A stretch of 64,000 nt of DNA from Hyphomicrobium_A sp963817485 (GCA_963817485.1 CAWFOR010000010.1:124001-188000); one strand, 5' to 3'; counted from the first letter of the stretch, positions 29,711 through 38,325 are shown. The notes: a model not told the origin generated them from the letters alone. Numbers and translations: made by a program.

Positions 29711-30111
29711 GATTTGGCGCAAGACAGCCTCAAATTTGGCATTGAGCTCGCGATTGATGCTCGGGTCTAGTGCGTTTAGCCGCTTTCTTTTGTACGTCAC
29801 GAGCGCTCGGCGGGAATGTGATCGCTAAGGGGAAGTGGCTGAGCTACTACCGGTGACGCTGTTAGTGGGGTCCTCGGCGTTCCATTCTTGGAGACGGCGG
29901 ATAGTCTCGGAGGTCAGGCTGTAACTTCGAACGGTATCCCCCGTGAGGAGCCGGCGCTGATCCCGCCGCTGCCGCCCCATCATCGCGCCGTCTCCGTCGC
30001 TGATAGCGATCAGACGACGGAATCACCGTTCGGCCGGCATCTCAACGCGTTTATCGACAGTATCGACCCAAGGCGGACATGATGGTCATTCGACGCGTAT
30101 GAGTACGACTT
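29711..30111. other. Island region without a recognised gene
   Basis: A 64-codon plus-strand frame (29888-30082) ends in SPFGRHLNAFIDSIDPRRT, which looks more protein-like than its surroundings but matches nothing I know. Short minus-strand frames upstream of the ThiF-like fragment may be its displaced N-terminal end. No RNA gene was seen. Confidence 0.3.
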
Positions 30112-31092
30112 TCAGGCAAGGTTCTGAGACATCGCTCGAGCCTTGATAAAATATGCGAAGGAAATAAGAAACGACGCGACTCCAATATATAGGGTCTGGT
30201 TGATGTCCCCGCTTGCATCCCATATTCCATGCATCGTTGCCGCAGCCAGCCAACCAATCGCAAGCAGCACGAGGATGCTAGCGCGATGAAATGCTGCCAA
30301 CCCGATGAAATACCCGAATACCACTGCGTATGACATATGACCTATCAGGGCTCCGAGAATTCGTGGCATCAAAAGCAAAAATCCCAGACTAAACGTAGTG
30401 AGCTCCGCCATTTGATGGAAAATGTACGTCTGGTCAGGAGAAACAGTTAGCTTTGACAATTCTGTGGCGATGTCGTTCATTAGTCTGGGAACATACTGTT
30501 CGAGGATCTCTATCAAAGTGAAGGCACCCCCAGAAGCAATTCCCATGAGCACCCCATCAATTGGAGCGTGTATACCGAGTCTGCCCAGATACCGATTTCT
30601 ACCCACACCTAAAATCGGTGTCATCGCGAGAAGGATCAGCGCCGGGGTGGCCTTTATCAGCTCCTCCATAAGCCCGGCAATTACAAAGTAGTAAGAAAAA
30701 CGATCGAAGAAGTTTTTCGTCGTTGGCTCGTGGAGACTGGGGAGCTCTCTGAAGAAGTAAAAATATGGCCGGGTGAGGTATGGCACCCAAAGTATGAGTG
30801 CCGTCAATATCGCCGCAAATACCGTTGGGCCCAATCGTTTATTCGGTCCGGCGTTTAGATAAAAAATAAGCAATGTCATCAAAACTATGTAGTATGCTAT
30901 AATTTTGAAGTAGATCTCCGCATTATTCTGAACAAATGGAAGCCATAAGAGGCCTGTCACCAACGCAGTTAGCAAACCGGGCCAAAGGAGATTGCTTGCA
31001 AAGACAGAGCCCTTTGGGGGAAACACGGGAAGAATTTCGGAAAACGTCAGCGGTGTGCTGTCAATAGTAGCCGTTGAGGTTGCCTGTTGCAT
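30112..31092 (-). CDS. PrsW-family glutamic-type intramembrane protease
   Basis: A polytopic membrane protein of 326 residues with eight or nine hydrophobic helices. The catalytic signature of PrsW/Rce1-type proteases is present: EELIKATPALILLA (EExxK), the following DGVLMGIASGGAFTLIEIL with its Glu, a His in LIGHMSYAVVFGYFIGL, and HGIWDAS near the C-terminus. In Bacillus PrsW cleaves an anti-sigma factor; here no anti-sigma gene is adjacent, so the substrate is unknown. The gene looks clearly richer in A+T than the core genes, a sign of separate acquisition. The ATG at 31092 follows a GGGGG stretch. Confidence 0.8.
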   Translation of the reverse strand: MQQATSTATIDSTPLTFSEILPVFPPKGSVFASNLLWPGLLTALVTGLLWLPFVQNNAEIYFKIIAYYIVLMTLLIFYLNAGPNKRLGPTVFAAILTALILWVPYLTRPYFYFFRELPSLHEPTTKNFFDRFSYYFVIAGLMEELIKATPALILLAMTPILGVGRNRYLGRLGIHAPIDGVLMGIASGGAFTLIEILEQYVPRLMNDIATELSKLTVSPDQTYIFHQMAELTTFSLGFLLLMPRILGALIGHMSYAVVFGYFIGLAAFHRASILVLLAIGWLAAATMHGIWDASGDINQTLYIGVASFLISFAYFIKARAMSQNLA

Positions 31093-31194
31093 CAATGCCC
31101 CCGGAGAAGCAATACAAACGTGTTCGCATAGCAACGTCTCTGAAAATAGTACACGAGAATACGTGGCCCATCGAGGGGCGCTCGCTCGCCCTTC

Positions 31195-31390
31195 CTGTGA
31201 AGATCCTTAATCCTAGGTACTGTCGACCAGGGGGCTTTGAAATCGGGCTTGCCGTCCTCCCCACATGCCAAAGCTTCTGCGTCGATGATTGCGGAGTTTG
31301 CCGGCAAACCAGAAGAGTATCTGGAAAGCGTGCCGTGTAGTCGATGCCCTTGCGCAGATTAGTCGCATAAGGATTAGCCAGCGTGAGCGA
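31195..31390 (-). pseudogene. Fragment resembling an ATP-dependent DNA ligase (LigD-type)
   Basis: A minus-strand stretch reads LRKGIDYTARFPDTL in one frame and LPANSAIIDAEALACGEDG followed by KPDF in another. In LigD-type adenylation domains a segment of the form RxGxDWTxRFP is followed by LPxxSxxIDGEAV and a D-GxPDF element. Only this short part remains, with a frame change near 31300; the Lys nucleophile motif and all later motifs are missing. Probably debris at the island edge. Confidence 0.3.
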
Positions 31391-31437
31391 CCGGATGTTG
31401 GCTTGGGCAGCATTTGTCCAAGCGTCCTCCGTACTCG

Positions 31438-31606
31438 CTACCAGGCCGTCCGAACCCAGGCCAAGTAAAAAAGGCCCAACGCAGCGACAACGATGAGCGG
31501 CACACCGAAACCTGAGAAGGTCCTTTTCTCAAGCGGGCGACGTTTTCCGAAGGGCAGGGGGTTCGGAGCTGTGCAGGGGTTCGGAGCTGTTGCGACTACG
31601 GGGCAT
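31438..31606 (-). pseudogene. Small membrane-protein frame, possibly frameshifted
   Basis: An ATG at 31606 opens a frame containing a repeated SSEP motif encoded by an imperfect 18-bp tandem repeat (near 31560-31593). A second frame continues with KRRPLEKRTFSGFGVPLIVV, then AALGLFYLAWVRTAW, a convincing transmembrane helix ending at a stop at 31438. Joined by one frameshift these would make a single-span protein of about 55 residues. No family is recognised. Confidence 0.3.
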
Positions 31607-31624
31607 GGCGATGTCTTCGAGGGG

Positions 31625-31650
31625 TGTTGTCACGTTGCTAGTTGACGGCC
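31625..31650. repeat. 26-bp direct repeat, copy 1 (IS6-family remnant end)
   Basis: TGTTGTCACGTTGCTAGTTG plus ACGGCC is found again, 25 of 26 bases identical, at 36398-36423. On the minus strand it reads GRQLAT and a stop, as does the C-terminus of the IS6-type transposase remnant at 36.4 kb. The two copies flank the usp, phaB and phaC genes. Confidence 0.6.
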
Positions 31651-31726
31651 ATGCTCATTTGGCCTGCAAATTTGCGATTAACGTGACAGTGCCCGCCAAA
31701 TGCTCGCGCGCGATGCTCTTGAGCCC

Positions 31727-31740
31727 TTGATGTCGATCAA
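31727..31740 (+). promoter_or_regulatory. FNR/FixK-type box upstream of the universal stress protein gene
   Basis: TTGAT-GTCG-ATCAA is a perfect match to the FNR/FixK consensus TTGAT-N4-ATCAA. Its centre lies 42 bp upstream of the usp ATG, so class II activation would place transcription start at or next to the start codon. Confidence 0.7.
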
Positions 31741-31775
31741 CGACAAGCCAGCCTAACCCGTGCCATTTGCTCACC

Positions 31776-32633
31776 ATGTCGAAAGTCGCACGTTTATTGG
31801 TGGCCACCGATCTCACCGAGCGATCCCAGCGGGCGTTTGAGCGAGCGATCGAGCTCAAGAGTCAGGCGGGTGCCACTGCCACTGTCACATTGCTTCATGC
31901 CGTCGAGCCTGGCCTCTTTCCGCCAATCGGCGAAGAGCGCTACGCAGACGCAGAGGACTTTCTGCGTGATCAGATTGCCGCGTTGCCTGAGGAAAAGCGC
32001 GCAGGGATCGCCTGCGATATCCGGGTTGGCGAGCCCTTCACTACGATCATCGACGAGGCCCACAGAAGAAACGCCGAACTCATTGTTCTCGGGCAACCCG
32101 CCAAGGGCGGCTTGAAGGAGTTGTTCATCGGCACGACCACTGAGCGTGTGGTGCGGTACAGCGACCTGCCGGTACTCGTCGTCAAGGAACCGGTTCGGGG
32201 TGCCTACCAACGTGTATTAGTGGCGATGGACCTCTCGGAAGGATCCATCCGCGCGCTTGAAACCGCCTATCGGATCGCACCGGACGCCGATTTCCTCATG
32301 TTGCATGCATGGTATGCCCCATTGATGGGTTTTGGCACGAGCGATGCTGCCGAAAGGGTCGTCGCCCGAGAGAACCAGCGGATACGAGAACTCGTCGACA
32401 GGAGAACCAAGGAGTTCCTGTCTCGATTGGCACCTCGCGCCGCAGCACCGCGATTCGAGCTGATCGACAGCAGCCCTTACGTGGCGATACGGAACCAAAT
32501 CTCAGTGTTCCATCCCGATCTGTTGGCAATGGGCACGCATGCCCGCAGCGCGTTGAAAACCGCAATGATCGGTAGCCTTGCCCGCGAATTCTTGGCGGAA
32601 GCCGCCTGCGACGTGCTGGTCGCGCGCGCCTGA
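31776..32633 (+). CDS. Tandem universal stress protein (UspA family)
   Basis: A 285-residue cytoplasmic protein with two Usp domains (about residues 1-142 and 145-285). Domain 1 opens ARLLVATDLTERS and contains LIVLGQPAKGGLKELFIGTT, a changed version of the ATP-binding G-x2-G-x9-G(S/T) loop; domain 2 opens RVLVAMDLSEGS and has LLAMGTHARSALKTAMIGSL. Such tandem proteins are induced by oxygen or energy starvation in other bacteria. A perfect FNR/FixK box lies just upstream. It heads the stress cluster and precedes phaB on the same strand. Confidence 0.9.
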   Translation: MSKVARLLVATDLTERSQRAFERAIELKSQAGATATVTLLHAVEPGLFPPIGEERYADAEDFLRDQIAALPEEKRAGIACDIRVGEPFTTIIDEAHRRNAELIVLGQPAKGGLKELFIGTTTERVVRYSDLPVLVVKEPVRGAYQRVLVAMDLSEGSIRALETAYRIAPDADFLMLHAWYAPLMGFGTSDAAERVVARENQRIRELVDRRTKEFLSRLAPRAAAPRFELIDSSPYVAIRNQISVFHPDLLAMGTHARSALKTAMIGSLAREFLAEAACDVLVARA

Positions 32634-32805
32634 CAAGGCTGCACGCTCAGAAGAACGAACCGCTCAATACCGCGCTCCGAGCCGGAGGATGGCGCGGCGA
32701 ACGTGGTCATGAGCGTCGATTTCGAACGCTTACCGCCGTGCACGCCGACAGCACACTGGAGCACAGGATGGGCAGAGAAGTTAGTATTTTTTGCGGAGAC
32801 GTATC

Positions 32806-33528
32806 ATGACCCGCATCGCAATCGTCACCGGGGGCACCAGAGGTCTTGGAGCGGCGATCTCGCGCGCGCTCAAATCGCGAGCTTGCCAGGTTGCGGCCGT
32901 CTACCGCGCCAACGATGCGGCAGCGCGAGAATTCGCGGCCGCTTCGGGCATTCCGATCTACAAATGGGATGTCGCAGATTTCGATGCTTGCAAATCCGGA
33001 ATTGCCGACGTCGTCCGCACGCTCGGGGCGCCGGATATCCTCATCAATAACGCCGGCATCACGCGGGATGCCACCTTGCATCACATGTCGCCGGAGCAAT
33101 GGTGGGCCGTCATCAACACCAACCTCGGCTCGATGTTCAATATGTGCCGCAATGTCATCGAGGACATGCGCGAGCGCAGGTTCGGGCGGATCATAAACAT
33201 CAGCTCGATCAACGGCCAGAAGGGCCAGTTTGGCCAGACGAACTACTCGGCCGCAAAAGCAGGCATTCTCGGATTCACCAAGGCGCTTGCTCTCGAGGAG
33301 GCCAACAAAGGCATCACGGTCAATGCCGTTGCACCCGGCTATTGTGACACGGAGATGGTCGCGGCCGTTCCTCAGGACGTTCTGAAAACGATCATCGCCG
33401 GTATTCCCGTCGGCAGGCTCGGCAAGCCGGACGACATCGCTCGCACGGTGGCGTTCCTTGCCAGCGATCAAGCGGATTTCATTACCGGCGCGACGTTCTC
33501 GATCAACGGCGGCCAGCTGATGACATGA
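32806..33528 (+). CDS. phaB: Acetoacetyl-CoA reductase
   Basis: NADPH-dependent SDR that reduces acetoacetyl-CoA to (R)-3-hydroxybutyryl-CoA, the monomer for polyhydroxybutyrate. The 240-residue product has the nucleotide loop VTGGTRGLGAAISRAL, the NNAG motif in ILINNAGITRDATLHHMSPE, the catalytic Ser in INISSINGQKGQFGQ and Tyr/Lys in NYSAAKAGILGFTKALALE. The segment around the QFGQTNYSAAK site is typical of PhaB and separates it from FabG. The ATG follows GGAGA. It lies in the same cluster as phaC and a phasin gene. Confidence 0.92.
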   Translation: MTRIAIVTGGTRGLGAAISRALKSRACQVAAVYRANDAAAREFAAASGIPIYKWDVADFDACKSGIADVVRTLGAPDILINNAGITRDATLHHMSPEQWWAVINTNLGSMFNMCRNVIEDMRERRFGRIINISSINGQKGQFGQTNYSAAKAGILGFTKALALEEANKGITVNAVAPGYCDTEMVAAVPQDVLKTIIAGIPVGRLGKPDDIARTVAFLASDQADFITGATFSINGGQLMT

Positions 33529-33553
33529 CTTCCTGCACGGAGGTTCCCGCAAC

Positions 33554-33739
33554 CTAAGGCATAAATACAAGGTTGGGACGTTCATCGACGGCGTCATCGT
33601 GATAGATGTCGATGCGCACAGCGCGGCCGCGGACTGAGGCATAAAACCGGGCGAGGTCATAATGCAGACGAACCGGGGCGTCGTTGCGACACCAGATGGC
33701 GTGGTTCGGAACGTTGAGAGCGCGGCGACGAGCGGCCAC
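33554..33739 (-). CDS. Small protein of unknown function
   Basis: A 61-codon frame with a GTG start and an in-frame stop just before it. The product (ALNVPNHAIWCRNDAPVRLH ... YDLARFYASVRGRAVRIDIY) has ordinary globular composition, unlike the Arg/Pro-rich shadow frames of the region, so it may be a real small gene or the surviving end of a larger one. No family is recognised and the ribosome site is weak. Confidence 0.35.
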   Translation of the reverse strand: MAARRRALNVPNHAIWCRNDAPVRLHYDLARFYASVRGRAVRIDIYHDDAVDERPNLVFMP

Positions 33740-33992
33740 GAGTTCTTATTCTTCTGCTACTTGGGGGTGGGACAGTTCGATTTGTCGCTCTGCCGCTTAG
33801 CTAGGGCGTCTGCCAGCAGGCGTAACGGCTGCTGTAATGGATCGACTTGGCCATATGACCAAACGATTCAAGAGAAGAACGCCAACTGCGTGAGCCTAGA
33901 GAGCGACCGGAGGCACCGCCCGCGAAGACGCCCCACACCATAGAGTACGGCGAGAGCGGCAGCAGTGCTCTCAAGAAGGAAGGAGGCAATCC

Positions 33993-34229
33993 ATGGCTGT
34001 TTGCGATACTTGCGGCAACGACTACGACAAAGCTTTTCAGGTAACAAAGGGCGGCAAGACGATGACTTTCGACAGCTTCGAATGCGCCATCGAGGCGCTC
34101 GCGCCGCGTTGCGCCCACTGCCAATGTCGCGTGATCGGGCATGGCGTCGAAGCGTCTGGAGGTGTCATTTATTGTTCCGGGCATTGCGCCACTCAAGCCA
34201 AAGTCAAGGGCCTAAGGGACCGCCTCTGA
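33993..34229 (+). CDS. Small Cys/His-rich metal-binding protein
   Basis: A 78-residue protein with CDTCGN near the start, ECAIEALAPRCAHCQCRVIG in the middle and YCSGHCA near the end, which suggests a treble-clef or metallothionein-like zinc site. Similar small proteins occur in actinobacteria and rhizobia without assigned function. The ATG has an excellent AGGAGG ribosome site 6 bases upstream, implying high expression. It lies alone between phaB and phaC. Confidence 0.75.
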   Translation: MAVCDTCGNDYDKAFQVTKGGKTMTFDSFECAIEALAPRCAHCQCRVIGHGVEASGGVIYCSGHCATQAKVKGLRDRL

Positions 34230-34614
34230 GGTGGGATTGAGGGCTGCACTTCTCGACGCGCGGACTGCCCAAACACCGGCATCCTGCGTATGTGTGCTCG
34301 AGGCAGATTTCGCGCGTTCGGAAGGTGACCAAGTGGCATCTCGCGCGCAGTTCTGCGGGAAAAAACAGGGATTTCGGCGAAAACAGGGGTTCTATCAGCT
34401 TAAATTCCCTACGCGAGGTTACGGAATTTTTTCAACTCGAACAGGGAATATCAGCGAAAGATTAGGGATCGAAGGGGTCGCTTGTCGAGCGAACCTCCGA
34501 TGGCGCGCTGAGATAGTCCATTCCAAATGGGAAGGAGGCGTACCGCACGATCGGTCCGGCCAGGAACACGCGCGTATTACTGTGACAGTACCGTCTGATT
34601 ACCAGGGTGAAGCC
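34230..34614. other. phaC upstream region with repeated AACAGGG motifs
   Basis: The 385-bp stretch before phaC contains three copies of AACAGGG(A/G) within 100 bp (near 34365-34450) in a locally A+T-rich context. The motif recalls non-coding repeats common in Bradyrhizobium-like genomes. The open frame that runs into phaC from 34231 has no start signal and is not taken as coding. No FNR/FixK box was found here. Confidence 0.4.
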
Positions 34615-36384
34615 ATGCAAGAGATGACACCAGCAATCAAAAAGCAGGGCTCGGATGCCAGCGAACGGCCGCGCCTTTCATTCGATCGCCCGTTGCACGC
34701 AGCAATTGCACGCTTAACCGCGGGAGTGTCACCTGCGGCCCTGTTTCAGGTTTATAGCGATTGGGCGCAGCACCTGCTGTTCTCGCCGGACAAACAAATT
34801 GAACTCGTGAGGGAGGCCGCCAACAATTGGATGCATTTTCTCGAGTACTGCCCCAAGGCGTTGGTCGATCCAGATTGTGAGGCGTGCGCGGAGCTGGCGC
34901 CCAATGACAAGCGCTTCGCGCATGATGCGTGGCACCGCTGGCCGTTCAATGCCATCTCACAGGGCTTCCTGTTCACTCAGCAGTGGTGGCATCACGCGAC
35001 GACCGGCGTGAAGGGCGTCTCCGCGCACCACGAGGATGTCGTATCGTTCGTCGCGCGTCAGATGCTCGACGTAGTCTCGCCCGCGAACTTCCCGCTCACG
35101 AACCCCGAGGTGATCGAGACCACGTTTCAACAAGCTGGAATGAATCTCGTACGTGGTGCCGTGAACTTCTGGGAGGACCAGCGCCGCCTTGTCGAAGGGA
35201 AGAAGCCCGTCGGTGCGGAGGCCTTCCAGGTTGGCCGCGACGTTGCGATCACGCCAGGTAAGGTCGTGGCGCGTAATCGGCTGATGGAACTCATTCAATA
35301 CGCCCCCACGACGGACAGGGTCTATCGCGAGCCGGTCTTGATCGTGCCGGCCTGGGTCATGAAGTACTACATCCTCGACTTGTCGCCGGCGAACTCGCTG
35401 GTCAAATTCCTGGTCGACCAGGGCCACACGGTCTTCATGGTTTCTTGGAGGAACCCGACACGCGAGGATCGCGACCTCGGCATGGACGACTACCGCCGGC
35501 TTGGCGTATTGGCCGCGCTCGACGCCGTCTCGGTGATCGTCCCAGAGCGGCCAGTTCATGCCGTCGGATATTGCCTCGGTGGCACGCTGCTCGCCATCGT
35601 CGCAGCCGCGATGGCTCGCGATGGCGACAAGCGTCTCGGTTCGCTCACATTGCTCGCGGCCCAGACCGACTTCACCGAGGCGGGCGAGCTCATGCTCTTC
35701 ATCGACGAGGCTCAAGTGAGCTTCCTCGAGGACATGGTGGCTGAACAGGGCTACCTCGACACGAGGCAGATGGCAGGTGCCTTCCAGATTTTGCGCTCCA
35801 ACGACCTGATATGGTCGTCGATGGTGCGGAGCTACCTCAAGGGCGAACGTCCAGCGATGTTCGACCTCATGGCGTGGAACGCCGACACTACCCGCATGCC
35901 CTACCGCATGCACTCGGAATACCTTCGCCGCCTGTTCCTCAACAACGCCTTGGCAATGGGACATTTCGAGGTTGACGGCCGGCCGGTTTCGCTGCGCGAT
36001 ATCCGCGCGCCGATCTTCGCGGTGAGTACGATCTCCGACCACGTGGCGCCTTGGCGCTCGGTATACAAGATCCAGGCTTTGACCGATGCCGATGTGACGT
36101 TCGTCTTGTCCAACGGGGGCCACAATGCCGGGATCGTGAACCCGCCCGGCGCCCCGAATCGGAAGCACCAGATCGCCACGCACGCCGAAAGCGAAAACTA
36201 TGTCGCCCCCGACGCCTGGCAGCAGACCGCCGTTCATCACGAAGGCTCCTGGTGGCCATGCTGGCAAGATTGGCTAGTCAAGCATTCGTCGGCCGATCGT
36301 GCACCGCCGCCTGATCTAGGTGCGCCAGCGAACGGGTACCCACCCCTATCCGATGCGCCTGGCTCATACGTGCTGCGCTCCTGA
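34615..36384 (+). CDS. phaC: Class I poly(R)-hydroxyalkanoate synthase
   Basis: Polymerises (R)-3-hydroxyacyl-CoA to PHA at the granule surface. The 589-residue product has the PhaC N-terminal domain (NFPLTNPEVIETTFQQAG, MNLVRGAVNFWED) and the alpha/beta hydrolase core with the lipase-like box GYCLGG holding the nucleophile Cys, the Asp in AVSTISDHVAPW and the His in LSNGGHNAGIVNPPG. Length and absence of a phaE/phaR partner point to class I. The ATG at 34615 follows AGGGTGA. A copy of the IS6-like direct repeat lies 14 bp after the stop. Confidence 0.95.
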   Translation: MQEMTPAIKKQGSDASERPRLSFDRPLHAAIARLTAGVSPAALFQVYSDWAQHLLFSPDKQIELVREAANNWMHFLEYCPKALVDPDCEACAELAPNDKRFAHDAWHRWPFNAISQGFLFTQQWWHHATTGVKGVSAHHEDVVSFVARQMLDVVSPANFPLTNPEVIETTFQQAGMNLVRGAVNFWEDQRRLVEGKKPVGAEAFQVGRDVAITPGKVVARNRLMELIQYAPTTDRVYREPVLIVPAWVMKYYILDLSPANSLVKFLVDQGHTVFMVSWRNPTREDRDLGMDDYRRLGVLAALDAVSVIVPERPVHAVGYCLGGTLLAIVAAAMARDGDKRLGSLTLLAAQTDFTEAGELMLFIDEAQVSFLEDMVAEQGYLDTRQMAGAFQILRSNDLIWSSMVRSYLKGERPAMFDLMAWNADTTRMPYRMHSEYLRRLFLNNALAMGHFEVDGRPVSLRDIRAPIFAVSTISDHVAPWRSVYKIQALTDADVTFVLSNGGHNAGIVNPPGAPNRKHQIATHAESENYVAPDAWQQTAVHHEGSWWPCWQDWLVKHSSADRAPPPDLGAPANGYPPLSDAPGSYVLRS

Positions 36385-36397
36385 GCATTGCCCGCGG

Positions 36398-36423
36398 TGT
36401 TGTCACGTTGCTAATTGACGGCC
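36398..36423. repeat. 26-bp direct repeat, copy 2 (IS6-family remnant end)
   Basis: TGTTGTCACGTTGCTAATTG plus ACGGCC differs by one base from the copy at 31625-31650, in the same orientation. It encodes the last residues (GRQLAT) and stop of the IS6-type transposase remnant. Confidence 0.6.
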
Positions 36424-36796
36424 GCAGATGTTTGCAACGATTGCTCCTGTCACTGCTTGCCATGTCCTCACAGCTTCGCCGCGAAACTGGCGAAGTGTCT
36501 TACGGCAGATCAGGTGACGCTGAACGTTGAAGGTATTGTAGATGGCGGCGTGTGTTGAAAGAAATCTCTGGGCTGAACCGGCTGACTTGAAGCGTTGCAT
36601 GCGTCGTTCTCTCTGCCGGTTTATTGCTTCGGCCGCCCGTGATGTGTTTGCCTTCCATTCCGAGATCGCTCAGCGCGTCACCGTAGGATGGCAGTTTGTC
36701 CGTCACGACTGCGGTTGGAGCGAAGCCCTGTGTCTTGAGCAGTTTCCGCATCAGTTTCAGTGCGGCCCTCTTGTTTCTTCGGGATTGGATCAGGGG
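36398..36796 (-). mobile_element. IS6-family transposase remnant (C-terminal part)
   Basis: On the minus strand the frame starting near 36796 reads PLIQSRRNKRAALKLMRKLL, then KTQGFAPTAVVTDKLPSYGD and GMEGKHITGGRSN, the second half of an IS6-type DDE transposase. It then breaks near 36620, loses about 15 residues (the NNRAENSHQ region with the last catalytic Glu), and resumes as MQRFKSAGSAQRFLSTHAAI, ending ANICGRQLAT. The N-terminal half and one inverted repeat are absent, so it cannot be active. Confidence 0.75.
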
Positions 36797-36873
36797 ATCC
36801 CAAAGGGCAGGATAGCCGGTCGATCTCAGCGGTCCCGACGGCTCTACTAAATCAATCTATACATGGAGGCCAC

Positions 36874-37110
36874 GATGCCGAAAATTTATGTCAGCTACGC
36901 TATTGCCGTCGTGCTGGTTGGTTCATGAACGGCTACGCTCTCTTGCAGCACTTGTCTCTTGTTACCGAGATCAACGGATTTATCGCCGCGACGCTGCTTG
37001 CCAACATTCTGACAGCGCCCTTCGTCATGTGGGCAGCATATATCTTCGGACAAATCGCACACGAGCGGCTGCTCCGCCGCAAGCACGCTAAGGCGGTGAT
37101 AGCCAGATAA
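36874..37110 (+). CDS. Small two-helix membrane protein (one frameshift as given)
   Basis: An ATG at 36874 behind GGAGG opens MPKIYVSYAIAVVLVG, a membrane helix, and a neighbouring frame continues from about 36922 as WFMNGYALLQHLSLVTEING, then a second hydrophobic stretch (ANILTAPFVMWAAYIFGQIA) and a basic tail ending at 37110. Joined by one base these make a protein of about 78 residues with two membrane spans. If no frameshift exists, the ATG at 36925 gives a 61-residue protein. Family unknown. Confidence 0.5.
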   Translation, partial: DAENLCQLRYCRRAGWFMNGYALLQHLSLVTEINGFIAATLLANILTAPFVMWAAYIFGQIAHERLLRRKHAKAVIAR

Positions 37111-37172
37111 CGACATGTCCGATGCCGTCTGTCGCAACGGTAGGTTGGTTATTGTGCGAGAAAGTAAATCGA

Positions 37173-37642
37173 TTAGTCGGGCAGCTCATGTCCCTCGAAG
37201 GGGATGGCGATCACCTCGGCCGGAAGCCCGCAGGCGATCGCCCGGCAAAAGCTCGAACGGCTTGCCATGAAGAATGTGCGATGGTCGGCCGCTTCGGGGG
37301 TCTGCGTAGAAAGCGGCTTGGCGGTAGTAATTGCTTGCCAGCAGGTAAAGATCCCGGGCAGTCACCTGACGCCCTGTCTCTTCGGCCAACCTGCCCTCCT
37401 CAAAAAGTCGCGAGGCGGGTCGAGACCATGCTGGTCCAGCTCGAGCAATCGCCATCGCGGATGGCGTTCGCTGGGCTACCTCGAACAGAGCCTCGCTCGC
37501 CGCGAATGAGACGCTCTTCGCCAAGGCACGCTTCCCGTGGCTGTACCGTGCATTCGCGAAGGCCCTGCACGCCGAAGGGCGGCCAAAACAAATCGGCGTT
37601 TGCGCCAGAGGTGGAAAACAATGCCGACCGCGTACATGCCAC
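37173..37642 (-). pseudogene. Truncated alpha/beta hydrolase (N-terminal helical domain only)
   Basis: The minus strand encodes ARYSHGKRALAKSVSFAASE, ALFEVAQRT, LFEEGRLAEETGRQVTARDL and YLLASNYYRQAAFYADPRS, matching the helical N-terminal domain of hydrolases of the 2,6-dihydropseudooxynicotine hydrolase / FrsA type. In the next frame GLPAEVIAIPFEGHELP then meets a stop at 37173. The whole catalytic core is missing and there are at least two frame changes. It follows pncA on the same strand and may have been cut by the event that left the IS6 remnant. Confidence 0.4.
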
Positions 37643-37672
37643 CGCCCAGATGGGGACCTTCTGGACCTTGCG

Positions 37673-38308
37673 TCAGCTTAGATCGCTGGCCGCCACACAA
37701 GGGATGGCGCGCACGGCGAGGCTCCGGCGCGTCTCGTCGAGCGAGCGGCCCACGTTGATGGCGCGACATGCGTCCTCGATAACGACGACGGCGAACCCTT
37801 CGCGGTTTGCGTCTTCGGCAGTGTAGCGGACACAAAAGTCCAACGCGAGCCCAGCCAAAAAGACACGCACGAAGCCGCGCTCTTTGAGGTAGCCGGCAAG
37901 CCCCGTCGGCGTCTTGCGATCGTTTTCGTAGAGCGCAGAGTAGGAATCGATCCCCTTGCGAAGGCCCTTGCGCAGCACGAGCGCCGCGTGCGGCACCGCC
38001 AAATCGTCGTGAAAAGCCGCACCTCGCGTGTCCTGCACACAATGGTCGGGCCAGAGCTCCTGAAGGCCATAAGGCATTGCGATGGTTTCGTAGGGCTGTT
38101 TGCCGTGCACAGAAGCGAACGACTGATGACCAGGCGGATGCCAGTCTTGAACCAGCACTACGTTTTGGAACCGGCTGGCTACGAGGTTGATAAGGGGCAC
38201 CACCTCGTCGCCACGCGGCACCGCGAGCGCCCCGCCCGGACAGAAGTCGTTCTGCACGTCGACAGCAAGCAGGATGTCCCCTTCACCTATCACAATGGTT
38301 CGTGTCAT
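37673..38308 (-). CDS. pncA: Nicotinamidase
   Basis: Deamidates nicotinamide to nicotinate in the NAD salvage (Preiss-Handler) pathway. The 211-residue product has the catalytic Asp in LLAVDVQNDFCPGGAL, the metal ligands in QDWHPPGHQSF, the Lys in LRKGLRKGIDSYSALYE and the nucleophile Cys in LAGLALDFCVRYTAEDA. Start ATG at 38308; a GTG two codons upstream is possible. The pncB gene lies 17 bp upstream on the same strand, so both salvage steps are probably co-transcribed. Confidence 0.92.
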   Translation of the reverse strand: MTRTIVIGEGDILLAVDVQNDFCPGGALAVPRGDEVVPLINLVASRFQNVVLVQDWHPPGHQSFASVHGKQPYETIAMPYGLQELWPDHCVQDTRGAAFHDDLAVPHAALVLRKGLRKGIDSYSALYENDRKTPTGLAGYLKERGFVRVFLAGLALDFCVRYTAEDANREGFAVVVIEDACRAINVGRSLDETRRSLAVRAIPCVAASDLS

Positions 38309-38325
38309 GCCCACGCCAGTTCGAG

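Noticed and set aside
34231..34614. Long N-terminal extension of the PHA synthase frame
   Set aside because: PhaC proteins begin near the ATG at 34615, which has a ribosome site; the extension crosses A+T-rich repeated AACAGGG sequence without coding features.
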